Below, piece by piece: positions 1 through 7,380 of a DNA stretch of 31,548 nt. Numbering within the stretch: position 1 is the stretch's first letter; each line of letters begins with the position of its first letter. A program made the translations under genes and the position numbers. The stretch is from Bacillota bacterium. Its GTDB lineage: Bacteria > Bacillota > Clostridia > Lachnospirales > Lachnospiraceae. The DNA lies in the NCBI GenBank assembly GCA_023416695.1, contig JAEZGY010000003.1, positions 1-31,548 on the forward strand, written 5' to 3'. Below the pieces are notes generated by a model that was not told the origin of the DNA, did not search any database, and worked only from the letters and a program-made list of their open reading frames with translations.

Positions 1-2
1 AA

Positions 3-158
3 GAAAACGAAACTTTAGATAGCGCTCTACGCAGATTCAAAAGAAACTGTGCTAAAGCTGGTATCCAACAGGAGATTCGTAAAAGAGAGCATTATGAAAA
101 GCCAAGCGTAAAGCGTAAAAAGAAATCTGAGGCTGCTAGAAAACGTAAATTTAAGTAA
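3..158 (+). CDS. rpsU: 30S ribosomal protein S21, 3' end (5' end outside window)
   Basis: The last 51 codons of S21, a small basic protein of the 30S subunit platform near the 3' end of 16S rRNA. The visible part begins ENETLDSALRRFKR and continues through REHYEKPSVKRKKKSEAARKR. This is the S21 signature followed by its lysine/arginine-rich tail, which contacts rRNA. Only about 7 or 8 N-terminal residues are missing because of the window edge. A terminator follows 16 bases after the stop, so rpsU is not co-transcribed with yqfC. The order rpsU then yqfC/yqfD/phoH resembles the order in Bacillus and other Firmicutes. Confidence 0.97.
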   Translation, partial: ENETLDSALRRFKRNCAKAGIQQEIRKREHYEKPSVKRKKKSEAARKRKFK

Positions 159-174
159 CGTGCAGTTAATAATA

Positions 175-206
175 CCCTCGATCACTATGTGGTCGGGGGT
201 TTTTTG
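175..206 (+). terminator. Intrinsic terminator after rpsU
   Basis: The arms ccctcgatcac and gtggtcggggg pair with two G-U wobbles around a short loop. A run of T bases follows directly. It closes the rpsU transcript. Confidence 0.9.
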
Positions 207-293
207 TTACATAAGAAAAGTTCTTGAAGTAAATCTCTTTGTTCTTAAGTTGGTGAGTTTTGCGTGATAACTCTTTGGGTTTTAAATTCTAAG

Positions 294-322
294 TTGATAA
301 ACTAATACATATATTGTTAATA
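294..322 (+). promoter_or_regulatory. Candidate promoter for yqfC
   Basis: TTGATA (294-299) and TTAATA (317-322) are separated by 17 bases, a weak sigma-A-like match. Overlapping it, CATATATT at 308-315 fits the sigma-E -10 form CATAnAnT, but no convincing sigma-E -35 element lies at the right distance. Family knowledge (yqfC and yqfD belong to the sigma-E regulon in Bacillus) makes mother-cell control plausible. The sequence alone does not settle it. Confidence 0.3.
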
Positions 323-345
323 GTATCAAATAGAGAGGTTCCTAT

Positions 346-714
346 ATGGAGAAAAGGCTGAAGTCTACCCATAAAAAATATAAAAAAAAAGATGGTCAAT
401 CTATTTATGAGGAATTTGATCAGCAAGCAAAGGCTGAGAAGGTTATAGCAAAAAAATCCTTTAGAGAGTCTTTGTCGGAAAGGTTTAAGCTCCCCTCAGA
501 TATGTTGGCTGGTGCTCCTATTATTATGGCAACAGGTAAACATCAACTAGTGCTTGAGAATTATAAAGGAATTATAGAATATACGGGAAACTTGATTCGG
601 GTACAAACAAAAACCTGTAAAATTTGTATAGAAGGAAAAAAGCTGAATATAGATTACTTTACCAATGATGAAATGCGAATATCCGGCACAATAGAAGCAA
701 TAAGATATCAGTAG
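346..714 (+). CDS. yqfC: Sporulation protein YqfC (YabP/YqfC family)
   Basis: A 122-residue protein of the YabP/YqfC family, small proteins made during sporulation whose molecular role is poorly known. The N-terminal 30 residues are highly basic (KRLKSTHKKYKKKDG). The remainder is the compact beta-rich family domain, with PSDMLAGAPIIMATGKHQ and ENYKGIIEYTGNLIRV near the middle and ending in GTIEAIRYQ. The start is supported by GAGAGG about ten bases upstream. The gene is followed 14 bases later by yqfD, an almost invariant pairing in endospore formers, so the two are surely one operon. The extended basic N-terminus is somewhat longer than I expect for the family; the core is typical. Confidence 0.88.
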   Translation: MEKRLKSTHKKYKKKDGQSIYEEFDQQAKAEKVIAKKSFRESLSERFKLPSDMLAGAPIIMATGKHQLVLENYKGIIEYTGNLIRVQTKTCKICIEGKKLNIDYFTNDEMRISGTIEAIRYQ

Positions 715-728
715 TAGGAGGTGCTAGA

Positions 729-1976
729 GTGCTTGTTTCTCTGTTTAGATGGATGAAAGGTTATCTATTGGTAGTGATAAAGGGTTACTCACCGGAACGC
801 TTTTTGAATTTATGCTCAAACCATCATATAATTATATGGGGACTTAGTAAAACGGAAGAAGGCTTTCAGTTCAAAATTAGGCTTAAAGATTTTTTTAGTC
901 TAAAACCAATTGCAAGAAAGACGAAAACTAGGCCTATTGTAAAAAAAAGAGTAGGATTTCCTTTTTATTTTCACAGATATAAAAAAAGAAAGATGTTCTT
1001 TATTGGGTTATTATTAGGCATATTACTTGTTTATTATATGTCGTTATATATATGGGATGTGCAGATTACAGGTCAATATAGTCATACAGAGGAGTCGATT
1101 GTTGAGTATTTAAAAAATGAGGGTGTATTCGCTGGGGTTAAAAAAGATCATATTAATTGCACTAGGATCGAAGAAATGCTTAGAAAAAAGTATGAGGACA
1201 TCGGCTGGGTGTCAGCAGAAATACGAGGTACTAGACTTTTAATCAAGGTAACTGAGACAAATATGCCAGAACCATATGTTACGGCTACAGGTCCATGTCA
1301 TATTATAGCTGATAAAGATGGAATTGTTATAAGTATGGTAACCAGAACAGGAACCCCTAAGGTTTCCATTGGGGATGTTGTAAGAAAAGGTCAAGTCCTG
1401 GTATCAGGAGTGGTAGATGTTATGGGAGATGACCAAACGGTGATAAAAAAGGGTGCCGTTGTTGCAGATGCAGATATTATCATAAAAACCTATTACAATT
1501 ATATGGATAAGCTGTCACTTACTTATTTCCATAAGGAATATACAGGAACAAGTAACCACTATTACAGTCTTTTTTTGTTTGGTCATGAGTTTTACTTATT
1601 AAATCCGTTTAAGAATTACGATAAATACGATTATAGTGATCATCTAGTAGAGGAAAAGGATTTGCGTCTAAATGAGAATTTTTATTTACCAGTGAAGTGG
1701 ACCTCCATTACAAATAAAGAGTATAAGCTTGTAGAGAAGACGTATCCTGAAACTGAGGCTCTAGAACTTGCTACTGAAAAGTTAAATCGTTATATCTCTG
1801 AGTTAGAGAAACAGAATGTAAGAGTAATTGAAAATGATGTGGTATTTACGTTATCTAATGATGAAATTATAGCATCTGGAAAGTTGGTTGTGGAGCAAAA
1901 AAACAGAACGACTGTACCTATTTCTGAGGAGGAAACTAATATTCCTAGGGAAAGTAATTCACCTATAAATCAATAA
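729..1976 (+). CDS. yqfD: Sporulation protein YqfD
   Basis: A 415-residue YqfD-family protein. The family is sporulation-associated, and mutants in Bacillus show sporulation defects, but the biochemical role is unknown. The start is GTG, preceded by TAGGAGGTG, a strong ribosome binding site. Residues 1-85 are cytoplasmic and rich in Lys/Arg. A single membrane segment follows at about 89-109 (FFIGLLLGILLVYYMSLYIW). The long extracytoplasmic part opens with a POTRA-like stretch (VQITGQYSHTEESIVEYLKN) and contains the region around IIADKDGIVISMVTRTG. The C-terminal tail after about 385 is polar and probably disordered. The gene lies directly downstream of yqfC. No terminator is visible in the 139 bases before phoH. 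Confidence 0.9.
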   Translation: MLVSLFRWMKGYLLVVIKGYSPERFLNLCSNHHIIIWGLSKTEEGFQFKIRLKDFFSLKPIARKTKTRPIVKKRVGFPFYFHRYKKRKMFFIGLLLGILLVYYMSLYIWDVQITGQYSHTEESIVEYLKNEGVFAGVKKDHINCTRIEEMLRKKYEDIGWVSAEIRGTRLLIKVTETNMPEPYVTATGPCHIIADKDGIVISMVTRTGTPKVSIGDVVRKGQVLVSGVVDVMGDDQTVIKKGAVVADADIIIKTYYNYMDKLSLTYFHKEYTGTSNHYYSLFLFGHEFYLLNPFKNYDKYDYSDHLVEEKDLRLNENFYLPVKWTSITNKEYKLVEKTYPETEALELATEKLNRYISELEKQNVRVIENDVVFTLSNDEIIASGKLVVEQKNRTTVPISEEETNIPRESNSPINQ

Positions 1977-2036
1977 ACGCATGAATTATTAGGTTTTGGT
2001 ATATAATTGCATTTATGGAATAGATTATTAATTACA

Positions 2037-2065
2037 TTGAATTAAGCGTTAATAAGTGATATGAT
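2037..2065 (+). promoter_or_regulatory. Probable sigma-A promoter for phoH
   Basis: TTGAAT (2037-2042) and TATGAT (2060-2065) are spaced by exactly 17 bases, and TG one base before the -10 makes it an extended -10. It could drive phoH, ybeY and the lipoprotein gene independently of the sporulation pair upstream. Confidence 0.6.
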
Positions 2066-2115
2066 AAATAACGAATAAAAATATGGAACAAAATGATGGA
2101 GGAAACTAAATCTAC

Positions 2116-3144
2116 ATGAGTATTGTTGAGGCGATTATCGAAATACCTACAGAACATCAGAAAAATATTTTTGGAAATTTAGATGCTTATACAAAGATTA
2201 TTGAAAAGACACTCCATATCACTGTCATTGTGCGAGATGATGAGATCAAGGTGATAGGAACTTCAGAAGGGGTTTCTAAGGCAAAGAGTGTATTTACCCA
2301 ACTACTAAAATTGTCAAAGCGTGGAAATGAGATTACTGAGCAAAGTGTCAATTATACACTTTCTCTTTGCTTTGATAACAAGGAATCCGAAATAATAGAT
2401 ATAGATAAGGAACTCATATGTCACACAATCAATGGAAAACCTATTAAGCCTAAAACGTTAGGCCAAAAATCCTATGTGGATCTCATTCGAGATAAGATGA
2501 TTGTATTCGGCATTGGACCTGCAGGTACGGGTAAGACTTACTTAGCTATGGCTATGGCCATTACAGCATTTAAAAATGATGAAGTAAGCAAAATTATACT
2601 AACTCGTCCAGCGATTGAGGCAGGAGAGAAGCTTGGTTTCTTACCAGGTGATTTACAAAGCAAGGTAGATCCATATTTGCGACCATTATATGATGCGCTA
2701 TATCAAATTATGGGCCCTGAAAGCTTTATTAAGAATTCAGAAAAAGGGCTGATTGAAGTAGCTCCATTAGCTTATATGAGGGGGCGTACTTTAGATAATG
2801 CGTATATTATCCTTGATGAAGCTCAAAATACTACACCTGCACAGATGAAGATGTTTTTGACACGAATTGGATTTGGCTCTAAGGTTATTATAACAGGTGA
2901 TTTATCCCAAAAAGATTTACCACATAATTCCTTATCTGGGTTAGAACAGGCAGTTAAGGTGCTATCCAAGGTGGATGATATCGGATTTAGTTATTTAACT
3001 AGTCAGGATGTAGTAAGACATCCATTGGTTCAGAAGATTGTTAAGGCTTATGACGCATTTGAGAATAAGCAGAATAAGACTAAGAATAAAAGAACTACTA
3101 CGAATAAAAGTAATAATAAAGGTAGGACTAACCATGACAATTGA
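2116..3144 (+). CDS. phoH: PhoH-like ATPase (YbeZ)
   Basis: A 342-residue PhoH/YbeZ-family cytoplasmic P-loop ATPase, thought to work with YbeY in rRNA processing and ribosome quality control. Residues 1-70 form the KH-like RNA-binding N-terminus. The Walker A motif GPAGTGKT is at 134-141, the family's TRPAIEAGEKLGFLPGD segment at 163-179 and Walker B with DEAQ at 229-238. The ribosome binding site GGAGG (2098-2102) is unusually far, 13 bases, from the ATG, but no better start is present. The last 25 residues are an Asn/Lys/Thr-rich tail (NKQNKTKNKRTTTNKSNNKG) beyond the folded domain. Its coding sequence doubles as the upstream region of ybeY, which it overlaps by 11 bases, implying translational coupling. 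Confidence 0.95.
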   Translation: MSIVEAIIEIPTEHQKNIFGNLDAYTKIIEKTLHITVIVRDDEIKVIGTSEGVSKAKSVFTQLLKLSKRGNEITEQSVNYTLSLCFDNKESEIIDIDKELICHTINGKPIKPKTLGQKSYVDLIRDKMIVFGIGPAGTGKTYLAMAMAITAFKNDEVSKIILTRPAIEAGEKLGFLPGDLQSKVDPYLRPLYDALYQIMGPESFIKNSEKGLIEVAPLAYMRGRTLDNAYIILDEAQNTTPAQMKMFLTRIGFGSKVIITGDLSQKDLPHNSLSGLEQAVKVLSKVDDIGFSYLTSQDVVRHPLVQKIVKAYDAFENKQNKTKNKRTTTNKSNNKGRTNHDN

Positions 3145-3628
3145 TATTGCATATGAAACGGATAAACAGCTAGACATTGAGTATGAAACTATTATTGAGA
3201 AGGTAGTTTTAGAGGCAGTGGAGTATGAAAAGTGTCCGTATGAGTGTGAAGTAAATGTGGTGTTAACCGACAATGTTGAAATCCATCAGGTGAATAAAGA
3301 ATTTCGTGATATGGATCGTCCTACTGATGTCTTATCCTTTCCTATGGTTCAGTATGAAGTACCTTCTGACTTTAGTAATGTAGAGGAGATGGAGGACTGC
3401 TTTAACCCCGAGACTGGTGAACTACTTCTTGGAGATATTATGATTAGTGTAGAAAAGGTTAAGGAACAAGCGAGTACCTATGGTCATAGTGAAGAGAGAG
3501 AGTTAGGCTTTCTAGTGGCTCACAGTATGCTTCATTTATTTGGTTATGATCATATGGAGGAGGAAGAGCGCAGTTTAATGGAAATGAGACAGTCTGAGAT
3601 TTTAAGGAACATAGGACTGACAAGATAA
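3134..3628 (+). CDS. ybeY: Endoribonuclease YbeY
   Basis: A 164-residue YbeY, the zinc-dependent single-strand endoribonuclease needed for 16S rRNA 3' maturation and ribosome quality control. The metal site H-x3-H-x5-H is intact (H130, H134, H140 in HSMLHLFGYDH). The substrate-side motif FRDMDRPTDVLSFP is also present at about 57-70. The reading frame is open further upstream, but those codons translate phoH's tail region out of frame. The ATG at 3134 gives the normal family length and is preceded by AAAGGTAGG. It overlaps phoH by 11 bases. In many Firmicutes a 7TM-HD phosphodiesterase gene sits between phoH and ybeY; here the two are directly joined. Confidence 0.95.
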   Translation: MTIDIAYETDKQLDIEYETIIEKVVLEAVEYEKCPYECEVNVVLTDNVEIHQVNKEFRDMDRPTDVLSFPMVQYEVPSDFSNVEEMEDCFNPETGELLLGDIMISVEKVKEQASTYGHSEERELGFLVAHSMLHLFGYDHMEEEERSLMEMRQSEILRNIGLTR

Positions 3629-3652
3629 CATAAAAAGGGAGAGATTTAAGAT

Positions 3653-4735
3653 ATGAATAAGATAAGATATAGTTTCGTATTTATTTTAGTTCTAATGTTA
3701 CTTGTAGGCTGTGGTAAGAAAGAGGAGAAGCTAAAAGATACAACCCCATCCCCAGAAGCTTCAAAGCCTCCAGTAGTACAGACAGAAGTACCAAAAGAGA
3801 CAGAAAAAGCTCCAGCTGGGATGGCAAGATCAAAGCTGACCAATGAATGGATACCTGAGGCTAAGGCTAATGCTCGTCCATATGCTATTATGTTAAGTAA
3901 TATTGAAGTGGCATCTCCACAAAGTGGAATTGGACAAGCTGGTATCTTATATGAATGTCTAGTAGAGGGTGGTATTACTAGATTTATGGGTGTATTTGAT
4001 AATTTTGATACTGACCGAATAGGCTCAGTAAGAAGTGCGAGACATTACTATGTAAGTATAGCCGATGAGTACGATGCGATTTATGTTCATTATGGACAAT
4101 CTAAATATACTCAGGATGTACTAGATAAGCTTGGGGTAGATAACTTAAGTGGTCTTACTTCTATTGGATCCACTGTATTTTATCGAGATGAGAATATTTC
4201 AGCTCCACATAATGCGTTTGCAAGCTACGAAGGCATTGTAAAGGGTACAAGTAAGCTTGAATATAGTACGGAGTACCGTGAGAACATGACTAGTCATTAT
4301 GATTTTTATGATAGTGATACAGACCTTGCTAGCGGTACAGCTGCAAATAAGGTAACTATTCCATTTAGTAAGAAATACAGTCCTAATTTTGAATATGATG
4401 CAACAAATAAGGTATACAAACGTTCCCAATTTAACAAGCCACATGTAGATGCCAATACGAAGGAACAGTTGACCTTTAAAAACCTTATTATCCAGTTTGT
4501 AGAGGAATCTACTATGGACGAAAAGGGAAGACAGGATATGAATCTGTCTAATGCAACAGGAGATGGCTATTACTTTACCAATGGCAAGTTTATGAAGATT
4601 ACCTGGAAGAAAAATGAGAGTGAAGAATCAATGTCCTATTTTGATGAAAATGGTAAGAAGCTTACTGTGAATACAGGAAAGACCTATATTGGGCTTTTCC
4701 CATCAAAGAAAAAGGATAATATTAAAGTAGAATAA
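3653..4735 (+). CDS. DUF3048 (YerB-like) lipoprotein
   Basis: A 360-residue lipoprotein. A signal peptide (IRYSFVFILVLMLLVGC) carries the lipobox LVGC with the lipidated cysteine at C20. A Pro/Lys/Glu-rich spacer follows at about 22-55. The rest matches the DUF3048 family, which includes Bacillus YerB: RPYAIMLSNIEVASPQSGIG, then GGITRFMGVFDN, then IGSVRSARHYYVSIADEYDA. The C-terminal part has FKNLIIQFVEE, and GDGYYFTNGKFMKITWKK. Family function is unknown; proteins of this type are exported and attached to the membrane. The gene follows ybeY by 24 bases and is probably in the same transcript, which ends at the terminator just downstream. Confidence 0.88.
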   Translation: MNKIRYSFVFILVLMLLVGCGKKEEKLKDTTPSPEASKPPVVQTEVPKETEKAPAGMARSKLTNEWIPEAKANARPYAIMLSNIEVASPQSGIGQAGILYECLVEGGITRFMGVFDNFDTDRIGSVRSARHYYVSIADEYDAIYVHYGQSKYTQDVLDKLGVDNLSGLTSIGSTVFYRDENISAPHNAFASYEGIVKGTSKLEYSTEYRENMTSHYDFYDSDTDLASGTAANKVTIPFSKKYSPNFEYDATNKVYKRSQFNKPHVDANTKEQLTFKNLIIQFVEESTMDEKGRQDMNLSNATGDGYYFTNGKFMKITWKKNESEESMSYFDENGKKLTVNTGKTYIGLFPSKKKDNIKVE

Positions 4736-4743
4736 ACAAACAT

Positions 4744-4788
4744 AGAGAGCCTTTCCAACGAAACTTAGTATTGGACGGGCTCTCTTTA
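4744..4788 (+). terminator. Intrinsic terminator after the DUF3048 gene
   Basis: AGAGAGCC pairs with GGCTCTCT, and an inner TCCAA pairs with TTGGA. A short T-rich tail follows. It ends the phoH-ybeY-lipoprotein unit. Confidence 0.75.
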
Positions 4789-4820
4789 TGTCTGAAGAAT
4801 TGTTATAAAACAGAAAAAAC

Positions 4821-4848
4821 TTGAAATAAGTTTTTCCTATGATACAAT
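4821..4848 (+). promoter_or_regulatory. Sigma-A promoter for the flippase gene
   Basis: TTGAAA (4821-4826) and TACAAT (4843-4848) are 16 bases apart, with TGA directly before the -10 (extended -10). It lies 42 bases before the chosen start. Confidence 0.65.
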
Positions 4849-4889
4849 GAATACAGTAAAATAAACACTACGAATGAATGGAGTTAATT

Positions 4890-6527
4890 ATGAGTTCAAC
4901 TAATTCGAGAAATAATAGGTTCATTGTCCAGGGAAGTATTTTGGCCATATCGTCAATCCTTGTTCGTGTAATAGGTCTATTATACCGAATTCCTTTGATT
5001 AATATTATTGGTGATGAGGGTAATGCAATCTATGGGTATGCTTTTAATATCTATAACTTGGCATTGATTTTATCTTCCTATTCTTTGCCACTAGCTGTTT
5101 CTAAGCTAATTGCTGCACGTAATATAAAAAAGGAATACCGTAATTCCTATCGAATTTTAATAGCAGCGTTATTGTTTGCCATTGTGGTAGGCTTTTCTTT
5201 TACCTGTCTACTATATTTTGGTTCGGACTTTATTGCAACTGTAATATATAAGACGCCAGAAATGGCCTATCCATTAAAGGTATTAGCGCCAACCATATTT
5301 GTATTTTCCCTAATGGGTGTATTTAGAGGTTTCTTCCAAGGGAAAAACACCATGATACCAACGGCTATTTCTCAGGTGGCAGAGCAAATAGTCAATGCTA
5401 TCGTAAGTATTGTAGCAGCATACTTATTTATGCAAGCCCATGATGCAGCTTCTGATGTAGCAGCTTATGGTGCTGCAGGAGGAACCCTTGGAACCTTAAT
5501 TGGAGCGTTTACAGGGCTACTCTTTTTGGCCTTTACCTTTGCTATGTATTATCCAGGCTTTAAAAGACGTATCTATAAGGATAGAACAGGGAGAGTAGAG
5601 CACTATCCAGCAATCTATGCTATGCTCTTTATGACTATTGTTCCAGTTATTTTAAGTCAGGCAGTGTATCAATTAAACAATTCTTTTGATGATATATTAT
5701 TTAAACAAATTATGACAAGCAAAGGGATAGTTTCTAAACAAAGTAGTTTATGGAGCGGTTATTACAGTAAGTATATACTTCTTACCAATGTACCGATTTC
5801 CATCTCAGCGGCACTTGGTACGGCAGTCATTCCTGGTATTGTTGGTTCCATTTCTATGGCAAACTTTAAGCAGGTTAGAAGCAGTATTCATACAGCCATT
5901 AAGTTTAATATGCTCATTGCTATTCCATCTGCCGTTGGACTTAGTGTCCTAGGAGCACCGGTTTTTTCTATGTTATTTGGTGGATGTAATGAGATGGAGA
6001 AGAATATGATGATATTTGGTTCTATTGGAATCATTTTCTTTGCTTTATCGACTATGACGAATTCTATACTACAGGCTATTAACTTAATGAGAAAGCCAGT
6101 GATTCATTCTGCTATAGCCCTTTTGATACATGTGCCATTTTTAGCATTGTTACTTAACTTTACTAATCTGGGTATCTATGGTCTTCTCATTGGTAATGTA
6201 ACCTTCCCGATTGTAATTTGTATTTTAAACTGGCGTGAGATTGCAAAAAATATTAATTATAAACAAGAGATTATGGGAACCTTTATAAAACCATTACTCA
6301 GTGCTGGCATTATGGGAGGGGTAGCATTTGTTGTGTATAAGTTTATTGTAATACTTTCTCATAGTAATGCCATCGCTACTATATTAGCATTAGGGCTAGC
6401 AGTACCAACATACTTTGCATCTTTACTTCTCTTAAAGGGTGTTACAGAAAATGAACTTGCTGCAATGCCAAAAGGAAGCCTTTTAGTAAGAATTGCTAAG
6501 AAACTTCATTTGTTAAGTAGATTCTAA
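4890..6527 (+). CDS. MOP-superfamily flippase (MurJ/SpoVB type)
   Basis: A 545-residue integral membrane protein with about 14 hydrophobic segments, in the polysaccharide/lipid II flippase group of the MOP superfamily (MurJ/YtgP, SpoVB). These proteins move undecaprenyl-linked precursors across the membrane for cell wall or spore cortex synthesis. The N-terminus GSILAISSILVRVIGLLYRIPLINIIGDEG is the family signature. FRGFFQGKNTMIPTAISQVAEQ (about 148-169) is the conserved second-repeat motif. A cytoplasmic loop with PGFKRRIYKDR lies near 230. An earlier in-frame ATG at 4878 would place the ribosome binding site GGAG inside the gene, so I use the ATG at 4890. The length matches Bacillus YtgP better than SpoVB. 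Which precursor it moves cannot be read from sequence. Confidence 0.88.
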   Translation: MSSTNSRNNRFIVQGSILAISSILVRVIGLLYRIPLINIIGDEGNAIYGYAFNIYNLALILSSYSLPLAVSKLIAARNIKKEYRNSYRILIAALLFAIVVGFSFTCLLYFGSDFIATVIYKTPEMAYPLKVLAPTIFVFSLMGVFRGFFQGKNTMIPTAISQVAEQIVNAIVSIVAAYLFMQAHDAASDVAAYGAAGGTLGTLIGAFTGLLFLAFTFAMYYPGFKRRIYKDRTGRVEHYPAIYAMLFMTIVPVILSQAVYQLNNSFDDILFKQIMTSKGIVSKQSSLWSGYYSKYILLTNVPISISAALGTAVIPGIVGSISMANFKQVRSSIHTAIKFNMLIAIPSAVGLSVLGAPVFSMLFGGCNEMEKNMMIFGSIGIIFFALSTMTNSILQAINLMRKPVIHSAIALLIHVPFLALLLNFTNLGIYGLLIGNVTFPIVICILNWREIAKNINYKQEIMGTFIKPLLSAGIMGGVAFVVYKFIVILSHSNAIATILALGLAVPTYFASLLLLKGVTENELAAMPKGSLLVRIAKKLHLLSRF

Positions 6528-6587
6528 CATGAACTGTATAATATGAGAAAATATGGTAATAATTTGACCAAAGGAGTGTGACCTACT

Positions 6588-7223
6588 ATGAATAAGGTTT
6601 ATTGGTCGATTACCGGATTTAGTATATTGGTGATATTGTTTTCATTTGGCTATTATATTAGTTTTAATAACGCAAAAGTTACGAGTCCCCAGAGTGAGTT
6701 AAATAAAGCTCAGGTTAAGAACATCGCTGAAGAAGATAATAGTACTAAGTTGCAAGCAGTAGATGCTAATAAAGCTTCTGTCATTCGAACAGATAGCAAC
6801 ACAGTGTATGTGGAAGAAAGTTATGACATTGCAGATGCGATTTATCAAGATAAAGAAATAGCAATTCCTAAAGAATATATTGGATTAACAAGGGTGGAAA
6901 TACAGAATAAATTACAAGAGTATATGAAAAATCCCCCACAAGAAGAAGTGAAGAAAGGGCTATTATCCGTCACCCTGAATGCTTTTTCAAAGGCTTCCAT
7001 TACTGTCCGTAAGGTATATGATAATAAAGAACACTATGCTTATTTTCTAACAGAAGATGGTGGGTATGTAGTGGTTTATACTAACGACAAGAAAACCTTG
7101 GTTGATCAAACAGGAATACTGATTTCGGATTTATCATTAGATCAGCAGGCAGAGGTTAAAAATGGAGTCTATCTAGACAATCTAGATCAGTTATATGGAT
7201 TGTTAGAAAGCTATACTAGTTAA
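6588..7223 (+). CDS. Membrane-anchored protein with BofC-like C-terminal domain
   Basis: A 211-residue protein with one N-terminal membrane segment (about residues 7-27, SITGFSILVILFSFGYYISF) and no lipobox, so probably anchored with the rest outside. A polar linker to about 70 is followed by a region with TVRKVYDNKEHYAYFLTEDG, GYVVVYTNDKKTLVDQTGI, and a closing VYLDNLDQLYGLLESYTS. This pattern resembles the C-terminal domain of BofC, a forespore intermembrane protein that restrains the SpoIVB protease in Bacillus, and the BofC-like proteins common in Clostridia. The assignment is from remembered family patterns, not a search. A moderate ribosome binding site (AAAGGAG) precedes the ATG. The gene is 60 bases after the flippase and is probably read with it. 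Confidence 0.6.
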   Translation: MNKVYWSITGFSILVILFSFGYYISFNNAKVTSPQSELNKAQVKNIAEEDNSTKLQAVDANKASVIRTDSNTVYVEESYDIADAIYQDKEIAIPKEYIGLTRVEIQNKLQEYMKNPPQEEVKKGLLSVTLNAFSKASITVRKVYDNKEHYAYFLTEDGGYVVVYTNDKKTLVDQTGILISDLSLDQQAEVKNGVYLDNLDQLYGLLESYTS

Positions 7224-7227
7224 AAAT

Positions 7228-7303
7228 AAGCTACCTTTCCCAATGGAATGTTACTCTGGATAGTATCTAGAAAAGAGTAAATTTTATGGAGAGGTAGCTT
7301 TTC
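7228..7303 (+). terminator. Long hairpin terminator after the BofC-like gene
   Basis: The outer arms AAGCTACCTTTCC and GGAGAGGTAGCTT pair and are followed by TTCTT. An inner stem pairs TTACTCT (7251-7257) with AGAGTAA (7274-7280). At about 76 bases it is longer than a usual terminator, but it sits in the right place, between two units and before the next promoter. Confidence 0.75.
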
Positions 7304-7319
7304 TTATTGTCGCTTTACG

Positions 7320-7348
7320 TTGACAAGGGTATTTAAAATAGATATTAT
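7320..7348 (+). promoter_or_regulatory. Sigma-A promoter for the flavoprotein/proB unit
   Basis: A perfect TTGACA (7320-7325) and TATTAT (7343-7348) are spaced 17 bases. It lies 33 bases before the TTG start of the first flavoprotein gene. Short gaps between the five downstream genes suggest that they share it. Confidence 0.75.
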
Positions 7349-7380
7349 GATGATAATGAGAACGAGTAGGAGGAAATTCT

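Noticed and set aside
2995..3273. A minus-strand frame over the phoH-ybeY junction
   Set aside because: Its Ser/Ile-rich composition is the reverse of the Asn/Lys-rich phoH tail, and no ribosome binding site is present.
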